A program made the translations under genes and the position numbers. Positions 8,310 through 18,096 of a DNA stretch of 64,000 nt are shown here, in pieces (position 1 is the stretch's first letter; the number at the start of each line of letters is the position of its first letter). The stretch is taken from NCBI RefSeq assembly GCF_000282195.1, contig NZ_AKJT01000038.1:54770-118769 (forward strand). Reading direction: 5' to 3'. The notes below the pieces were generated by a model. That model was not told the origin of the DNA, did not search any database, and saw only the letters and a program-made list of their open reading frames with translations. This stretch comes from Pseudomonas sp. GM18. GTDB taxonomy: Bacteria; Pseudomonadota; Gammaproteobacteria; Pseudomonadales; Pseudomonadaceae.

Positions 8310-8939
8310 ACGCGCCGGCACTTCCTTCCACTGGCCCTGATCGAGCCCTTCGATCGACCAGTCACCGATTTTGACCCGCACCAGGCGCAACGTCGGCAAG
8401 CCGACCGCCGCGGTCATGCGCCGCACCTGACGATTGCGCCCCTCGCGAATTACCAATTCCAGCCAACTCGTCGGCACACTTTTGCGAAAGCGCACCGGCG
8501 GGTTACGTGGCCACAGTTGCGGCTCATCCAGTTGTCGCGCTTCGGCCGGCAAGGTCATACCGTCGTTCAATTCAACGCCATCGCGCAAACGCTGCAACTG
8601 CTCAGCGGTCGGCTCGCCTTCCACTTGCACCCAGTAGGTCTTGGCCAGTTTGTGTTTCGGATCGGCAATCCGCGCCTGAAGCTGGCCGTCATTGGTCAGC
8701 AGCAGCAAGCCTTCGCTGTCACGGTCCAGCCGTCCTGCGGGGTAAATACCCGGAATTTCGATAAAGTCCTTGAGCGTCGCCCGCCCTTCGTCGTCGCTGA
8801 ATTGCGTCAGCACATCGAAAGGCTTGTTGAACAGGATCAGCTTCGGCTCGGCCGGCGGCGCTTTGGCGACGCGGCGTGGGGCTGATTGCGGGTTGTTCGC
8901 GCCAGGGCGGCGAGAGACGGGACGTTGTGGACGAGACAT
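8304..8939 (-). CDS. rluE: 23S rRNA pseudouridine synthase, RluE type
   Basis: A 211-residue protein of the RsuA/RluB/E/F family. The catalytic motif is [17 protein letters not shown], with the nucleophilic Asp in RLDRD. Other family signatures are [25 protein letters not shown] and [16 protein letters not shown]. It lacks an N-terminal S4 domain, which fits RluE, the enzyme that makes pseudouridine 2457 of 23S rRNA. The first 25 residues are a basic Arg/Pro-rich tail. The start is the ATG at 8939; a TTG lies two codons upstream and no strong ribosome-binding site supports either. Confidence 0.82.
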   Translation of the reverse strand: MSRPQRPVSRRPGANNPQSAPRRVAKAPPAEPKLILFNKPFDVLTQFSDDEGRATLKDFIEIPGIYPAGRLDRDSEGLLLLTNDGQLQARIADPKHKLAKTYWVQVEGEPTAEQLQRLRDGVELNDGMTLPAEARQLDEPQLWPRNPPVRFRKSVPTSWLELVIREGRNRQVRRMTAAVGLPTLRLVRVKIGDWSIEGLDQGQWKEVPARL

Positions 8940-9010
8940 GAGCAAAGGAACATCTAACGGTCAGGGCTCACCATGCTAGTGCCCTGACCGCTAAATGACC
9001 ATGAGAACAA

Positions 9011-10474
9011 TCAGCGGAACGGCGGCTCGTCGAAGCTGCGCAGTTTGCGCGAGTGCAGCGAGTTGAGCTCGGTGCGCAACAGATCCACCGCTTCGATGCC
9101 GATCTTCAAGTGCTGGCTGACCGCGCGTTCATAGAACGCGTTGGCCGACCCCGGCAGTTTGATTTCGCTGTGCAGCGGTTTATCCGACACACAGAGCAAC
9201 GTGCCGTACGGCACCCGCAAGCGATAACCCTGGGCCGCAATCGTGCCGCTCTCCATGTCCACCGCCACGGCGCGGGACAGGTTGATCAGCGGACGTTCCT
9301 GCGCCCAGCGCAGTTCCCAGTTACGGTCGTCGTAGGTCAACACGGTGCCGGTACGCAGGCGTTTCTTCAGTTCGTCGCCCTTCTCGCCGGTGATGTTGGC
9401 CGCCGCTTGCTGCAGCGCCAACTGCACTTCGGCCAGGGCCGGAATCGGAATGTTCGGCGGCACCACCCGGTCGAGAATCCCGTCGCGACGCATGTAAGCG
9501 TGGGCGAGCACGTAATCGCCAATGGTCTGCGACTGACGCAAGCCGCCGCAGTGGCCGATCATCAGCCAGCAATGCGGACGCAACACGGCCAAATGGTCGG
9601 TGATGTTCTTGGCGTTGGACGGGCCGACGCCGATGTTTACCAGGGTCACGCCATGGCCGTCGCTGGCGATCAGGTGATAGGCCGGCATCTGGTAACGATG
9701 CCAGACCACGCCCGCGGCAATCGCCGAGGCTTCACCGTGATCCATGCCCTTTTCGATGATCACGTTGCCCGGCAACACCATGCGCACAAAGCGTGGGTCG
9801 TTGCGCAGTTGCTCCAGGCCATGAACGATGAACTGGTCGACATAGCGGTGGTAGTTGGTCAGCAGAATCCACGGCTGCACATGCCGCCAGTCGCTGCCGG
9901 TGTAGTGCACCAGCCGGCGCAGGGAGAAGTCCACCCGTGCGGCGTCGAACAGGGCCAGTGGCAACGGGTCGGTGTTTTCCCAATCGTACAAACCATCGGC
10001 GATGCCATCGGTAGCGGCCGACAGATCCGTACTCGGGAACACGCGCGCCAGCACCGCCGCGGTGACGCCGGAGCCAGCCAGTTCATCGCCCTGCTCGACC
10101 ACGTACGGATAAGGAATGTTTTGCTGACTGACGCCGACTTCCACGGTCACGGTGAAGTCGTGCATCAACGGGACAAGTTGTTCCAGCAGGTATTTGCGAA
10201 AGGCCGCCGGATGAGTGACGGTGACGCTGTAGGTCCCCGGCAATTGAACCTTGGCATAGGCGCGAGTGGTCTGTGGGACTTCGCCCTGGCAGAGGTAGGT
10301 CAGACGCAACTCGGGATAACGAAACAGAGCACGCTGTTCAGCGTCCGGCTCGACGCGATCCTTGAGATAACGTTTGAGCGCCTGATTCAGCGCTGTGGTT
10401 GCACGCTCGTGCAAGACAGCAAGCCGGTCCACGGCTTGCTCGGCGGTTTGAACGACAATAAACGCTTCGGTCAC
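9011..10474 (-). CDS. amn: AMP nucleosidase
   Basis: A 487-residue protein that hydrolyses AMP to adenine and ribose 5-phosphate. The N-terminal AMP-nucleosidase domain is followed by a phosphorylase-like catalytic half with VNIGVGPSNAKNITDHLAVL, MIGHCGGLRQSQTIGDYVLA and VDMESGTIAAQGYRLRVPYG. I use the GTG at 10474 (giving V/M-TEAFIVVQTAEQAVDRL) because AGGAAG stands 6 bases before it; the in-frame ATG 12 codons upstream has no such site. The gene stands alone between rluE and the acyl-CoA dehydrogenase. Confidence 0.93.
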   Translation of the reverse strand: MTEAFIVVQTAEQAVDRLAVLHERATTALNQALKRYLKDRVEPDAEQRALFRYPELRLTYLCQGEVPQTTRAYAKVQLPGTYSVTVTHPAAFRKYLLEQLVPLMHDFTVTVEVGVSQQNIPYPYVVEQGDELAGSGVTAAVLARVFPSTDLSAATDGIADGLYDWENTDPLPLALFDAARVDFSLRRLVHYTGSDWRHVQPWILLTNYHRYVDQFIVHGLEQLRNDPRFVRMVLPGNVIIEKGMDHGEASAIAAGVVWHRYQMPAYHLIASDGHGVTLVNIGVGPSNAKNITDHLAVLRPHCWLMIGHCGGLRQSQTIGDYVLAHAYMRRDGILDRVVPPNIPIPALAEVQLALQQAAANITGEKGDELKKRLRTGTVLTYDDRNWELRWAQERPLINLSRAVAVDMESGTIAAQGYRLRVPYGTLLCVSDKPLHSEIKLPGSANAFYERAVSQHLKIGIEAVDLLRTELNSLHSRKLRSFDEPPFR

Positions 10475-10576
10475 GATCAGCTTCCTGTGTTCTGACTTGC
10501 AGACCTTCATCTTGCCTGCATCATCGCTTCACGGGAACAGTGGCGTGTTGGCTATACACCATTGGCTCGGTGTCGA

Positions 10577-12226
10577 TCACAAGCCTTGCGGGGTCGACCG
10601 AGCCACAATCGCTTGCACATCCAACCCCCGCGGCAACGTTCCGTACACCCGCCCGGCCGAACCTAGGCGGCTGGCGATGAATGCATCGCTGACCGCCGCA
10701 TTGCCCGCCTCCAGTAACAGCCGGGCCTGAAGCCCCAAGGCGATGTCTTCGGTGAGCTGGCGGGCACGGTATTGAATGTCGTCAGTGTCCTTGAACGCCT
10801 TCTGCAACTGGCCGATGTGCGCGGCCAGGCGCTTGTCGCCATGGCCATCGCCCAACTCGTTGAACAGCACATCGAGAACACCCGGCTCTTTCGACAGTGC
10901 GCGCAACACGTCGAGGCATTGCACGTTCCCGGAACCTTCCCACGTCGAGTTGACCGGTGCCTCACGGTACAGTCGCGGCAAGATGCTTTCTTCGACGTAA
11001 CCGGCGCCGCCCATGCATTCGGCCGCTTCGTTGATCATCGCGGGCGCGCGTTTGCAGATCCAGTACTTGCCCACTGCCGTCACCAGCCGGGCGAATTTCG
11101 CTTCGTGCTCGTCATCCAGATGATCCAGCGCCCGGCCCATGCGCAGGCTCAACGCCAGGGCGGCTTCGCTTTCCAGGGCCAGGTCGGCCAGCACGTTTTG
11201 CATCAGGGGTTGTTCGCTGAGCAACTTGCCACCGACCTTGCGGTGGGCGCAGTGATGGCTGGCCTGGGTCAGGGCCTGGCGCATCAGCGCGCTGGAGCCG
11301 ACCATGCAATCGAAACGGGTCATGGCGACCATTTCGATAATGGTCGGAACGCCCCGGCCCTCTTCGCCGACCATCCAGGCCAGGGCGCCACGGAACTCCA
11401 CCTCGCTGGAGGCGTTGGACCAGTTGCCGAGTTTGTTTTTCAGCCGCTGTATGTAGAACTGATTGCGCGTGTCATCCGGGCGATGACGCGGCAGCAGAAA
11501 ACAGGTCAGCCCTTTGTCGGTCTGGGCCAGGGTCAGGAAGGCATCGCACATCGGCGCCGAGCAGAACCACTTGTGGCCCACCAGTTCATACGCCTGGCCC
11601 GGCCCACCGGCGCCGACCGGATAGGCCTTGGTGGTGTTGGCCCGCACGTCGGTGCCGCCCTGCTTCTCGGTCATCGCCATGCCGATGGTGACCCCGGCCT
11701 TGTGGGCCATGCCGACATTGCGCGGGTCGTATTCGGTGGCGAGGATTTTCGGCAACCATTGCCGGGCCAGATCCGGTTGCAGGCGTATCGCCGGGACGCT
11801 GGCGAAGGTCATGGTCAATGGGCAACCGCTGCCGGCTTCAGCCTGACTGTGCAAATACGTCATGGACGCGCGAGCCACATGGGCGCCCGGTTGCGGATCG
11901 GTCCAGGGCAACCCTGTCAGGCCATGCTCCACCGCCGTGCGCATCAACTGGTGATAAGCCGGGTGAAACTCCACCAGGTCGATACGATGGCCGTAACGGT
12001 CATGGCTGACGAACACCGGTTTGTTCTGATTGGCCGCAAACCCGGCTTCCATCAGCGGCCCGCCGGCCAATGCGCCGTAAGCGTCGATCCGCGACTCGGC
12101 CCAACCGCCATCGAACCGCCGCGACCATTCCTGCAAAGGCAGGTCGATGCGATAGAGGTTGGTGCCGTCCAGCGACGGTGGCTGGTTGGTGACTTCGTGG
12201 GTTTCGGCGAACTGATGCAGGTTCAT
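10577..12226 (-). CDS. AidB-type acyl-CoA dehydrogenase
   Basis: A 549-residue flavoprotein of the acyl-CoA dehydrogenase superfamily. Signatures include GMAMTEKQGGTDVRANTT, KWFCSAPMCDAFLTLAQT, YIQRLKNKLGNWSNASSEVEF and CMGGAGYVEESILPRLYREA. The long N-terminal region and the C-terminal extension match AidB, the E. coli alkylation-response protein that binds DNA and FAD and has weak isovaleryl-CoA dehydrogenase activity. The ATG at 12226 follows AAAGGAGCCCCGTC. Whether this homologue belongs to the adaptive response or to fatty-acid catabolism cannot be decided here. Confidence 0.87.
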   Translation of the reverse strand: MNLHQFAETHEVTNQPPSLDGTNLYRIDLPLQEWSRRFDGGWAESRIDAYGALAGGPLMEAGFAANQNKPVFVSHDRYGHRIDLVEFHPAYHQLMRTAVEHGLTGLPWTDPQPGAHVARASMTYLHSQAEAGSGCPLTMTFASVPAIRLQPDLARQWLPKILATEYDPRNVGMAHKAGVTIGMAMTEKQGGTDVRANTTKAYPVGAGGPGQAYELVGHKWFCSAPMCDAFLTLAQTDKGLTCFLLPRHRPDDTRNQFYIQRLKNKLGNWSNASSEVEFRGALAWMVGEEGRGVPTIIEMVAMTRFDCMVGSSALMRQALTQASHHCAHRKVGGKLLSEQPLMQNVLADLALESEAALALSLRMGRALDHLDDEHEAKFARLVTAVGKYWICKRAPAMINEAAECMGGAGYVEESILPRLYREAPVNSTWEGSGNVQCLDVLRALSKEPGVLDVLFNELGDGHGDKRLAAHIGQLQKAFKDTDDIQYRARQLTEDIALGLQARLLLEAGNAAVSDAFIASRLGSAGRVYGTLPRGLDVQAIVARSTPQGL

Positions 12227-12301
12227 GACGGGGCTCCTTTGGTCAGCCAAGGGACTTTCAGTTAAGCACCGCCCCGAGGCTGAACAAAGTGGCATATCTG
12301 C

Positions 12302-14680
12302 CTAACTGTCGGCGCTTTCGCCTTGTCCAGAACAGAGCACCCGTCGATACAGCGCAGCCTGCAAGTCCTCGAATTTCACCGGTTTGTTCAGGTAGTCGAC
12401 CAAGGTATCGCTCGGGCAGTGCACTCGGTCCACACTCAGGGCAATCATGAACACGGGTAATTCGGCGCAACCCGGCAACGCACGGATCCGGCGGCAGATG
12501 GAGGCGCTGTCCACTGGCGGCAACTGGCAATCGAGCACTACCGCGTCAACGGCTTCACACTGCAATTGATCGAGCGCAGCAAGGCCACTGTCAGCGGTGC
12601 GTACCCGGAACCCAAGCTTGAGCAACATGCCGCGCATCACCAATTGATTGATGCTGTTGTCATCGACCAGCAATACCGTGCATTCCTGGGGCAAGCGCAG
12701 GCCTGTGGTCTGCCGGGTGATCGAGGGCGCAGGTTCCACCACCGACAGCTCGAATTCGACGTCCAGCTGGAAGCGGCTTCCACGGCCTGGTTCGGAACGG
12801 TGGCTCAGGCGGCCCCCGAGCAATTCGACCAACTGCCGACAGATCGCCAGGCCAACGCCAAGACCGCCGTACTCACGGGTCATCGAGCCGTCGAGCTGGA
12901 AGAAGCGCTGGTACAGCGCCGCCTCTCCCAAATCGGTAAAACCGATGCCGGTGTCGATCACCGCAAAAGACAGCGCCAGCCGACCGGGCTCCGCCGGTTT
13001 ACCCGTCACCCGCAGCGCCAGACCTCCGACCCGGGTGAATTTGATTGCGTTGTCCAACAGGCATTCCAGGCATTGCGCCAGCTTGCCGCTGTCGCCGAAT
13101 AAGCGATCCGGCAACCCGGGCGTTACCTCGACCTTGAAGTCCAATGACTTGCTCGACGCATTGCCATCGAACTGCCCGCGCAAAGACTCGACCATACTGC
13201 GCAAGCTGAACGTGTCCGGATAGACCTTGAGCTTGCCGGCCTGCAATTCGGTCAGAGTGAGGATGCCGTTGACCATGCGCATCATGTCCCGCGCCGAACC
13301 TGCCGCCGTTTGCTGATACTGCTCCAGCTCCGGGTTCATCTCGACGGTCTGCATCAGCTCCAGCGAACCGATCACACCGTTCATGGGCGTGCGCAGTTCG
13401 TGGGTCAACGTGGCGAGGAATTCGTCCTTGAGCCTGTTGCTGTGAGCCAGTTGCTGGTTCAGCACTTCGAGCTTCTGGCCGGCATCGAACAACGTCTGTG
13501 CCTGTTGCTCGCGCATCGCGTTGATACGATCGGCCAGGGCCAGGGACAGCAACGCCACTTCAATCGCCGAGCCAATCTGACTGGCGTACATGGTGAGGAA
13601 CACGTTGGGCAAATACCCCAACACCATCATCGTGTTGACGACACCACCGAGCAAAAATGCCGACCAGGCAATGATGAAGTAGCGCGCCACCCTCAAGCCG
13701 CCCAACCAGGCGAAAATCCCGGCAGCGAAAATCGCCACGGTAAAGACCAGTGCCAGCGCCGTCGCCAGACGCAGGGCCAGGGCGTAACTGGTCATCAAAG
13801 ACAAACCAATCACCACCGCACTGAACGCGATCAGCGCCAATAGCACACGGTCCAGCCAGCGGCTGTGGGTGGCCGTCCGCAGGAAGCTGCGGGCAAACTG
13901 GCTGCCGAACAACCCCGAACAGCCGATAAAGAACGGCGTCGCGGCATTGGCCCACCACGGATTGTCCGGCCAGAAATACTCCACGGCCGCGCCGTTCACC
14001 GACAGCTGATACAAGCCGAACGAGGCGATGTAGACGATGTAATAGAGGTAGCTGGTATCGCGCACGCTGAGGAAGATGAACAGGTTGTAGACCAGCATCC
14101 CCAGCAACACACCGTAAATCAGCCCCAGCACGTAGAGCCGCACCGGCTGCTCTTCAAGGTAAGCAGTGCTCGACCACAAGGTGACGGGCGCCTGAATCGA
14201 GCCTTCGCTTTGCAGACGCAGGTACACGGTTTGCGCCTGCCCGGGCGCAAAGCTCAGATCGAACAGATAGTTGTTCTGACGAATCTCGCGAGTGGCGAAC
14301 GGCAGCGCATCGCCCGTCTGTCGGACCAATTGATAGTCACCGCCAGCATCGGGCAAGTACAAATCAAGGTGATCGAGGGGCGGATAAGCCAGCTCCAGCA
14401 GCCAGCTCCGTTGCGCCGACGGATTGGTCGGACGGTATTGCAGGTCGATTTTCAGCCAGAACGCCGAACGCGAATAGCCGGCATTGAGGGTGGCTTTATC
14501 GTGGGGTTTGAAGTGCCCGGCCGCGGCTTGCGCACGGACCTCGGCAATGGTCGCTTGACCGCCCGCGTCTTCATAAACCTGCATCGTTCGGCCCAGGGGA
14601 AGGCTCTGGGTGAACTCGTCGAATTCGACGGCGCTCGCCAGGAGGGGCAAGCACAGCAGCAACATCAGCAAATAGCGCAT
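12302..14680 (-). CDS. ladS: Hybrid sensor histidine kinase LadS
   Basis: A 792-residue hybrid kinase with a signal peptide (1-17), a periplasmic 7TMR-DISMED2 sensor domain (about 35-165) and seven membrane helices (about 178-385). The HisKA box is HELRTPMNGVIG with phospho-acceptor H427. The ATPase follows with NAIKF near 544, DTGIG near 576 and GGLGVGLAI near 605. The receiver domain has acceptor D717 and the conserved Lys in NKPV. Architecture, length and the position just upstream of a divergent thiD match PA3974, LadS. LadS feeds the GacS/GacA-Rsm pathway that switches between acute virulence and biofilm, and responds to calcium in P. aeruginosa. There is no Hpt domain, as in LadS. Confidence 0.88.
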   Translation of the reverse strand: MRYLLMLLLCLPLLASAVEFDEFTQSLPLGRTMQVYEDAGGQATIAEVRAQAAAGHFKPHDKATLNAGYSRSAFWLKIDLQYRPTNPSAQRSWLLELAYPPLDHLDLYLPDAGGDYQLVRQTGDALPFATREIRQNNYLFDLSFAPGQAQTVYLRLQSEGSIQAPVTLWSSTAYLEEQPVRLYVLGLIYGVLLGMLVYNLFIFLSVRDTSYLYYIVYIASFGLYQLSVNGAAVEYFWPDNPWWANAATPFFIGCSGLFGSQFARSFLRTATHSRWLDRVLLALIAFSAVVIGLSLMTSYALALRLATALALVFTVAIFAAGIFAWLGGLRVARYFIIAWSAFLLGGVVNTMMVLGYLPNVFLTMYASQIGSAIEVALLSLALADRINAMREQQAQTLFDAGQKLEVLNQQLAHSNRLKDEFLATLTHELRTPMNGVIGSLELMQTVEMNPELEQYQQTAAGSARDMMRMVNGILTLTELQAGKLKVYPDTFSLRSMVESLRGQFDGNASSKSLDFKVEVTPGLPDRLFGDSGKLAQCLECLLDNAIKFTRVGGLALRVTGKPAEPGRLALSFAVIDTGIGFTDLGEAALYQRFFQLDGSMTREYGGLGVGLAICRQLVELLGGRLSHRSEPGRGSRFQLDVEFELSVVEPAPSITRQTTGLRLPQECTVLLVDDNSINQLVMRGMLLKLGFRVRTADSGLAALDQLQCEAVDAVVLDCQLPPVDSASICRRIRALPGCAELPVFMIALSVDRVHCPSDTLVDYLNKPVKFEDLQAALYRRVLCSGQGESADS

Positions 14681-15118
14681 TTAAGCCCCAGCGTGGCCTG
14701 TCCGGTTCTGTCAGGAAGCCCCCCATTCCTTTTGAGTAGACGTAAAACCGGTATTACCTGTTATTGGTTTGGATCCACTCTAGCATAGCCGTTAGTGGCG
14801 ATTGAACACCATTGAAATTTTTCCTACAAAGGCTCTAGAACGGGCGTTCCAGCGCAATGTATTGAGCTAGAGCTGTTGGCTTGATCAGGTTGTGACAAGA
14901 GCGCCCAGGCACATCTCCCCGGTAGCAGCTGCCGAAGGCTGCGTTCGACGGCGAAGCCGTCGCGAAATCAATCACCGCTATGCATCAGGCGAACCGTGGA
15001 CACAGGCTTGACGACCGCTACGCGGCCGAACGCAGCCTGCGGCAGCTGCTACATGGACCGCGTCATGATTCACGGGTCGACACCCGAAAAAACATGTTTG
15101 GTGGTAAGCTCGCGCACC
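14681..15118. other. 438-base intergenic region with divergent promoters of ladS and thiD
   Basis: No gene is supported here. The part next to ladS is relatively AT-rich (14760-14870) and is where its promoter should lie. The part next to thiD is occupied by a long inverted repeat (14922-15052). I looked for a TPP riboswitch before thiD and did not find the conserved CTGAGA or ACCTGATC-type elements. Confidence 0.6.
14922..15052. repeat. Long inverted repeat upstream of thiD
   Basis: A 26-base left arm (14922-14947, starting GTAGCAGCTGCCGAAGG) is matched by a right arm (15027-15052, ending GCGGCAGCTGCTAC) with a single mismatch. About 80 bases lie between, and the left arm is followed by the small palindrome GACGGCGAAGCCGTC. 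It belongs to the same broad family as the GTAGGAGCTGCCGAAGGCTG repeats at 32292, 45835 and 63929. Confidence 0.85.
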
Positions 15119-15916
15119 ATGAATATCTACAGCTCTCGCCCCGTTGTCCTCTGTCTCTCCGGCCACGACCCAAGTGGTGGCGCCGGCTTGCAGGCAGATA
15201 TCGAAGCCCTGCTCGCCCAGGGTTGCCATGCGGCTCCGGCCGTCACCGCCCTGACCGTGCAAGACACGGTCAATGTCACTGACTTCCGCGTGCTCGATCG
15301 CGAGTGGGTACTGGCCCAGGCCAATGCCGTGCTCAACGACTCAGAAGTCGCCGCCGTCAAACTGGGCATGCTCGGTTCCCTGGAAATGGTCGACACCGTG
15401 GTCGAACTGCTTTCAGCGCACCCGCATTTGCCAGTGGTCTGCGACCCGGTGCTGCGCGCCGGCGGTGGCGGACGACTGGGCAAGGACGAAGTCGGCTACG
15501 CCATGCGCGAACGCTTGCTGCCGTTGTCGATCATCGCCACCCCTAACCTTCCCGAAGCCCGCATCCTCGCCGAACTGCCCGAAGGCACCGCCGACGAGTG
15601 CGCGGAAAAACTCCTGCCATTCGTCAAACACCTGCTGATCACCGGCGGCCATGGCGACGAACACGAAATCCACAACCGCCTGTACAGCCGCGACGGTCGC
15701 CGCGAAACCTTTACCTGCCAGCGCCTGCCCGGCAGCTATCACGGTTCCGGCTGCACGCTGGCCAGTGCCCTCGCCGGTCGCCTGGCCCAAGGTGAACACC
15801 TCGCCAGTGCCGTACAGAGCGCGCTTGACTACACTTGGCGCACCCTGCGAGATGCGGAACAGCTGGGCAAAGGCCAGTTCGTGCCCCGCCGCCTGCCGCT
15901 GGATTTCTGTTCGTAA
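15119..15916 (+). CDS. thiD: Hydroxymethylpyrimidine/phosphomethylpyrimidine kinase ThiD
   Basis: A 265-residue ribokinase-fold enzyme that phosphorylates HMP and HMP-P in thiamine synthesis. Signatures: CLSGHDPSGGAGLQADIEAL at the N-terminus, KLGMLGS, VCDPVLRAGGGG, TPNLPEA, and the C-terminal GSYHGSGCTLASALAGRLA anion-hole motif with the catalytic Asp/Cys neighbourhood. I start at the ATG at 15119 (MNIYSSRPVVLCLSGHD) because the longer upstream frame runs through an intergenic repeat. It is the first gene of thiD-thiE-hemL. Confidence 0.94.
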   Translation: MNIYSSRPVVLCLSGHDPSGGAGLQADIEALLAQGCHAAPAVTALTVQDTVNVTDFRVLDREWVLAQANAVLNDSEVAAVKLGMLGSLEMVDTVVELLSAHPHLPVVCDPVLRAGGGGRLGKDEVGYAMRERLLPLSIIATPNLPEARILAELPEGTADECAEKLLPFVKHLLITGGHGDEHEIHNRLYSRDGRRETFTCQRLPGSYHGSGCTLASALAGRLAQGEHLASAVQSALDYTWRTLRDAEQLGKGQFVPRRLPLDFCS

Positions 15917-15948
15917 CTTTCGATGCGTAAAGCGCAGAGGCTTGTCCG

Positions 15949-16572
15949 ATGAAACTACGTGGCCTGTACGCCATTACCGACAGCCAGTTACTGGCCGGTA
16001 AATTTCTTTCGTACGTGGAGGCGGCGCTCGAAGGCGGCGTCACCCTGCTGCAATACCGCGACAAAAGCAGCGACGAGGCCCGGCGTCTGCGCGAGGCCGA
16101 AGCCCTGCGCGATCTGTGCGAACGCTACAAGACCCAGCTGATCATCAACGACGACGCCGAACTGGCCGCGCGCCTGAATGTCGGCGTGCACCTGGGCCAG
16201 ACCGATGGCCCGCTGATGCCGGTGCGGGCACTGCTCGGTCGTCAGGCGATCATCGGCTCTACCTGCCACGCGCAACTCGAACTCGCCGAACAAGCCGCCA
16301 AAGAAGGCGCCAGTTACGTCGCCTTCGGCCGCTTCTTCAATTCCAACACCAAGCCCGGCGCACCGACGTGCAGCCTCGACTTGCTCGACCAGGCCCGCAG
16401 CAAACTGCACCTGCCGATCTGTGCGATCGGCGGCATCACCCTGGACAACGCCGCCCCGCTGGTGGCCCACGGGGTCGACCTGCTGGCGGTGGTGCATGGC
16501 CTGTTCGGTGCCCAGAGCACGGCTGAAGTGACGCGTCGCGCCCGCGCCTTTAACGAATTGTTCAAATCCTGA
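15949..16572 (+). CDS. thiE: Thiamine-phosphate synthase ThiE
   Basis: A 207-residue TIM-barrel enzyme that joins HMP-pyrophosphate and the thiazole phosphate to give thiamine phosphate. Visible signatures: [60 protein letters not shown] and [11 protein letters not shown]. It begins 32 bases after thiD and ends 16 bases before hemL, so the three genes very likely form one transcript. Confidence 0.95.
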   Translation: MKLRGLYAITDSQLLAGKFLSYVEAALEGGVTLLQYRDKSSDEARRLREAEALRDLCERYKTQLIINDDAELAARLNVGVHLGQTDGPLMPVRALLGRQAIIGSTCHAQLELAEQAAKEGASYVAFGRFFNSNTKPGAPTCSLDLLDQARSKLHLPICAIGGITLDNAAPLVAHGVDLLAVVHGLFGAQSTAEVTRRARAFNELFKS

Positions 16573-16588
16573 TTTTGAGAGCCAAATA

Positions 16589-17872
16589 ATGTCTCGTTCC
16601 GAAACCCTGTTTGCCAATGCCCAGAAACACATCCCCGGCGGCGTGAACTCGCCTGTTCGTGCATTCAAGAGCGTTGGCGGCACGCCGTTGTTCTTCAAAC
16701 ACGCCGAAGGCGCCTACGTCACCGACGAAGACGACAAGCGCTATGTGGATTACGTCGGTTCCTGGGGCCCGATGATTCTCGGCCACAGCCACCCGGACGT
16801 GCTGGACGCGGTACGCAAACAGCTTGAGCACGGATTGTCCTACGGCGCCCCGACCGCGATGGAAACCGAGATGGCCGATCTGGTCTGCTCGATCGTGCCA
16901 TCGATGGAAATGGTGCGCATGGTCAGCTCCGGCACCGAAGCGACCATGAGTGCGATCCGTCTGGCCCGTGGTTTCACCGGTCGCGACAGCATCATCAAAT
17001 TCGAAGGCTGCTACCACGGCCACTCCGACAGCTTGCTGGTCAAAGCCGGTTCCGGCGCCCTGACCCAAGGCGTACCGAGCTCGGCCGGTGTACCGGCGGC
17101 GTTCGCCAAACACACCCTGACCCTGCCGTTCAACGACATCGACGCGGTAGAAGCCATGCTCGCCGAAGTCGGCCAGGACGTGGCGTGCATCATCGTCGAA
17201 CCGGTGGCCGGCAACATGAACTGCGTACCGCCGGCACCGGGTTTCCTCGAAGGCCTGCGGACCCTGTGCGACAAGCACGGCGTGGTGCTGATTTTCGACG
17301 AAGTGATGACCGGTTTCCGTGTCGCCCTCGGCGGCGCCCAAGCCCATTACGGCGTAACACCGGACCTGAGCACCTTCGGCAAGATCATTGGTGGCGGCAT
17401 GCCGGTGGGCTGCTTCGGCGGCAAACGCAAGATCATGGAACGCATCGCGCCGCTGGGCCCGGTCTACCAGGCCGGTACGTTGTCGGGTAACCCGCTGGCG
17501 ATGGCCGCTGGACTGACCACGCTGCGCCTGATCAGTCGTCCCGGTTTCCACGCCGAGCTGAGCAACTACACCAGCCGCCTGCTCGATGGCCTGCAACAGC
17601 GCGCCGACGCCGCCGGCATTCCGTTCGTGACCACTCAGGCCGGCGGCATGTTCGGTCTGTACTTCAGCGGCGCCGACGACATCGTCACCTTCGATGACGT
17701 CATGGCCAGCGATGCGAACCTGTTCGGTCGCTTCTTCCACCTGATGCTCGAGGGCGGCGTGTACCTGGCGCCGAGCGCCTTCGAAGCCGGCTTCACCTCG
17801 ATCGCCCACGGCGAAACCGAGTTGAAACTGACGCTGGACGCCGCCGAGCGTGCCTTCGCTGCACTGAAGTAA
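16589..17872 (+). CDS. hemL: Glutamate-1-semialdehyde 2,1-aminomutase HemL
   Basis: A 427-residue PLP enzyme that converts glutamate-1-semialdehyde to 5-aminolevulinate, the C5-route precursor of heme. Signatures: [65 protein letters not shown], and [12 protein letters not shown] with the PLP-binding lysine at K265. It ends thiD-thiE-hemL; a hairpin follows directly. Confidence 0.96.
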   Translation: MSRSETLFANAQKHIPGGVNSPVRAFKSVGGTPLFFKHAEGAYVTDEDDKRYVDYVGSWGPMILGHSHPDVLDAVRKQLEHGLSYGAPTAMETEMADLVCSIVPSMEMVRMVSSGTEATMSAIRLARGFTGRDSIIKFEGCYHGHSDSLLVKAGSGALTQGVPSSAGVPAAFAKHTLTLPFNDIDAVEAMLAEVGQDVACIIVEPVAGNMNCVPPAPGFLEGLRTLCDKHGVVLIFDEVMTGFRVALGGAQAHYGVTPDLSTFGKIIGGGMPVGCFGGKRKIMERIAPLGPVYQAGTLSGNPLAMAAGLTTLRLISRPGFHAELSNYTSRLLDGLQQRADAAGIPFVTTQAGGMFGLYFSGADDIVTFDDVMASDANLFGRFFHLMLEGGVYLAPSAFEAGFTSIAHGETELKLTLDAAERAFAALK

Positions 17873-17881
17873 AGCTACGAC

Positions 17882-17909
17882 GCTGACGTTGGCGATTGCC
17901 AGCGTCAGC
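17882..17909 (+). terminator. Hairpin after hemL
   Basis: A 12-base stem (GCTGACGTTGGC paired with GCCAGCGTCAGC, one G-U pair) with a GATT tetraloop lies 9 bases after the hemL stop. The T-tract after it is short (TTTC), so this is a likely but not classical terminator. Confidence 0.6.
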
Positions 17910-18096
17910 TTTCACCTACACCCGCACCCTTTTTCCTACTCGTCTGCCAATAATCCCCCGCAAAGTGGGTGATATAGTCCCCGCGCAGCAGAAAAACGAG
18001 TAAAGACTTTGTAAGGTTGGCCCTGCTTATTTCATAATGCGCGCTTATTGGATCCCTCGACGGGTCCGCGCGCCCCTCAGAGGTAAGTCGATTCCC

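Noticed and set aside
14780..15118. TPP riboswitch upstream of thiD
   Set aside because: The conserved thi-box elements were looked for and not found; the region is occupied by a palindromic repeat.
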